Source of the DNA: Ligilactobacillus ruminis DSM 20403 = NBRC 102161
GTDB taxonomy: Bacteria; Bacillota; Bacilli; Lactobacillales; Lactobacillaceae
NCBI RefSeq assembly: GCF_900113455.1
Contig: NZ_FOPI01000003.1
Span: 1-64,000 of the forward strand
Reading direction: 5' to 3'
DNA length: 64,000 bases
The translations under genes and the position numbers were made by a program. Below are positions 63,347 through 64,000 of this stretch, piece by piece (position 1 is the stretch's first letter; each line of letters starts with the position of its first letter). Under the pieces are notes generated by a model. It made no database searches. It saw nothing but the letters and a program-made list of their open reading frames with translations, and was not told the origin of the DNA.

Positions 63347-63935
63347 AATAAAACTAAGCAATCGTTTCTACCATGGCACAAAAGAAGAATTGTTGGAGAA
63401 AATCAAAAATCAATTGAGCGATTTTCGTTATAAACATATTTTGGGCGTTGGACAAACATGTTATGAACTTGCCAAATTGAACGGAGTCGATCCGGAACAG
63501 GCAATGATTGCAGGCTTTGTTCACGACTATGCCAAAGAAAAAACGGATGAACAGTTTATCGAAAAAATCAAGGAAAAAAAGCTTGATTCTGATTTGCTGA
63601 ACTGGGGCAATTTCATTTGGCATGGTGTCGTCGGCGCTGAATTTATCAAAGATGAGCTGAAAATTACGGATGAAGAAATTCTGAATGCCGTAAGACGTCA
63701 CACGGTGGGAGCTCCTGAAATGACGACGCTTGATCAAATTGTTTACGTTAGCGATTACGTCGAACCGAATCGCAGTTTTCCAGACGTTGAGATTGCAAGA
63801 TCCTTGGCTTATGCAAATTTAAAACAGGCCGTAATTTTTGAAACCAAACATACGCTGCAGTTTTTGATGAGCAGCAGTTCTAAAATTTATCCGGACGCTA
63901 TTTTGACTTATAATGCGTTCGTTGCAGAAAATTAA
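63339..63935 (+). CDS. yqeK: HD-domain hydrolase YqeK
   Basis: 198 residues from GTG 63339, in the nadD end, with GAGGAAGG 9-16 bases upstream. HD domain: FRYKHILGVGQTCYELAK, AGFVHDYAKEK, WHGVVGAEFI and VSDYVEPNR. YqeK proteins are diadenosine tetraphosphate hydrolases (symmetrical, Ap4A). Earlier in-frame starts lie in nadD and have no ribosome site. It belongs to the yqeG operon. Confidence 0.92.
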   Translation: MSEIKLSNRFYHGTKEELLEKIKNQLSDFRYKHILGVGQTCYELAKLNGVDPEQAMIAGFVHDYAKEKTDEQFIEKIKEKKLDSDLLNWGNFIWHGVVGAEFIKDELKITDEEILNAVRRHTVGAPEMTTLDQIVYVSDYVEPNRSFPDVEIARSLAYANLKQAVIFETKHTLQFLMSSSSKIYPDAILTYNAFVAEN

Positions 63936-63948
63936 AGCGAGGTATTTT

Positions 63949-64000
63949 ATGGATAGCAAAGAATTATTAAAAGTTGTCGTTGAAGCAGCTGACAGCAAAC
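63949..64000 (+). CDS. rsfS: Ribosomal silencing factor RsfS, N-terminal fragment cut by window edge
   Basis: The ATG at 63949 follows GCGAGG by 7 bases. The 17 codons MDSKELLKVVVEAADSK match the start of RsfS/YbeB, which blocks subunit joining on the 50S. Position directly after yqeK supports this. The rest lies outside the window. Confidence 0.85.
   Translation, partial: MDSKELLKVVVEAADSK

Noticed and set aside
1-64000. CRISPR arrays, prophage genes or restriction/toxin systems
   Set aside because: No regularly spaced repeats, integrase, phage structural gene, methylase or toxin-antitoxin pair could be seen.

Overview
The window looks like the chromosome of a low-GC Gram-positive bacterium of the order Lactobacillales, most probably family Lactobacillaceae. 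The evidence is: AGGAGG-type ribosome binding sites throughout; T-box leaders on aminoacyl-tRNA synthetase genes; the polA-mutM-coaE-nrdR-dnaB-dnaI-thrS and infC-rpmI-rplT gene orders; PepN, EcsAB, PrsA and SftA; and an IS256-type transposase start. A 721-residue chemoreceptor points to a motile lineage. Only the genus-level placement is a guess.

Layout. 1-182: end of an IS256-family element. 312-3031: a ROK-family protein and an APC amino-acid permease. 3439-13382: a complete purCSQLFMNHD operon behind a probable PurR operator. 13455-18900: aminopeptidase N, a LysR regulator with a MATE exporter behind a cre-like site, and a small DUF2187 protein. 18948-22650: tRNA-Gly, T-box and argS, a structured IS200/IS605-like non-coding segment, a second T-box, and three decayed genes (OppA-like, PepT-like, FMN reductase-like). 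22752-26833: ArgR, a class A penicillin-binding protein, a YlbF-family protein and the exoribonuclease YhaM. 26971-36571: chemoreceptor, asd, a NatAB-like ABC exporter, a GalR/LacI regulator, a HAD phosphatase, an unknown protein and decayed fragments. 36896-40752: prsA, a small YhaH-like protein, hit, and divergent ecsAB. 40803-49057: ytmP, trmB, ytpP, ytpR, sftA, murC, a cupin, a MaoC-like protein and a Bax-inhibitor-1 protein, in an order close to Bacillus. 49832-60591: DNA replication and repair genes, thrS, and the infC operon with its leader. 60731-64000: yqeG-yqeH-yhbY-nadD-yqeK-rsfS.

Most of the window is conserved housekeeping sequence. The less ordinary material is: a dispersed family of about 280-320 bp hairpin-bearing repeats, four copies, each a few bases beyond a stop codon; the folded IS605-like segment and Met-type T-box in front of a ruined oligopeptide-binding gene; a threonyl-tRNA synthetase whose editing residues are missing; an ATA start codon for infC; a Tyr substitution in the arginine-binding motif of ArgR; and a folded 5' leader before nrdR. 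No CRISPR array, prophage or obvious defence system is visible.

Working together: purCSQLFMNHD takes PRPP to IMP except for the PurE/PurK and PurB steps, which are not encoded here. argS and thrS are each gated by uncharged tRNA. PrsA, PBP1A and MurC serve the cell wall. EcsAB, SftA, PolA, DnaB and DnaI serve membrane proteolysis, chromosome handling and replication.
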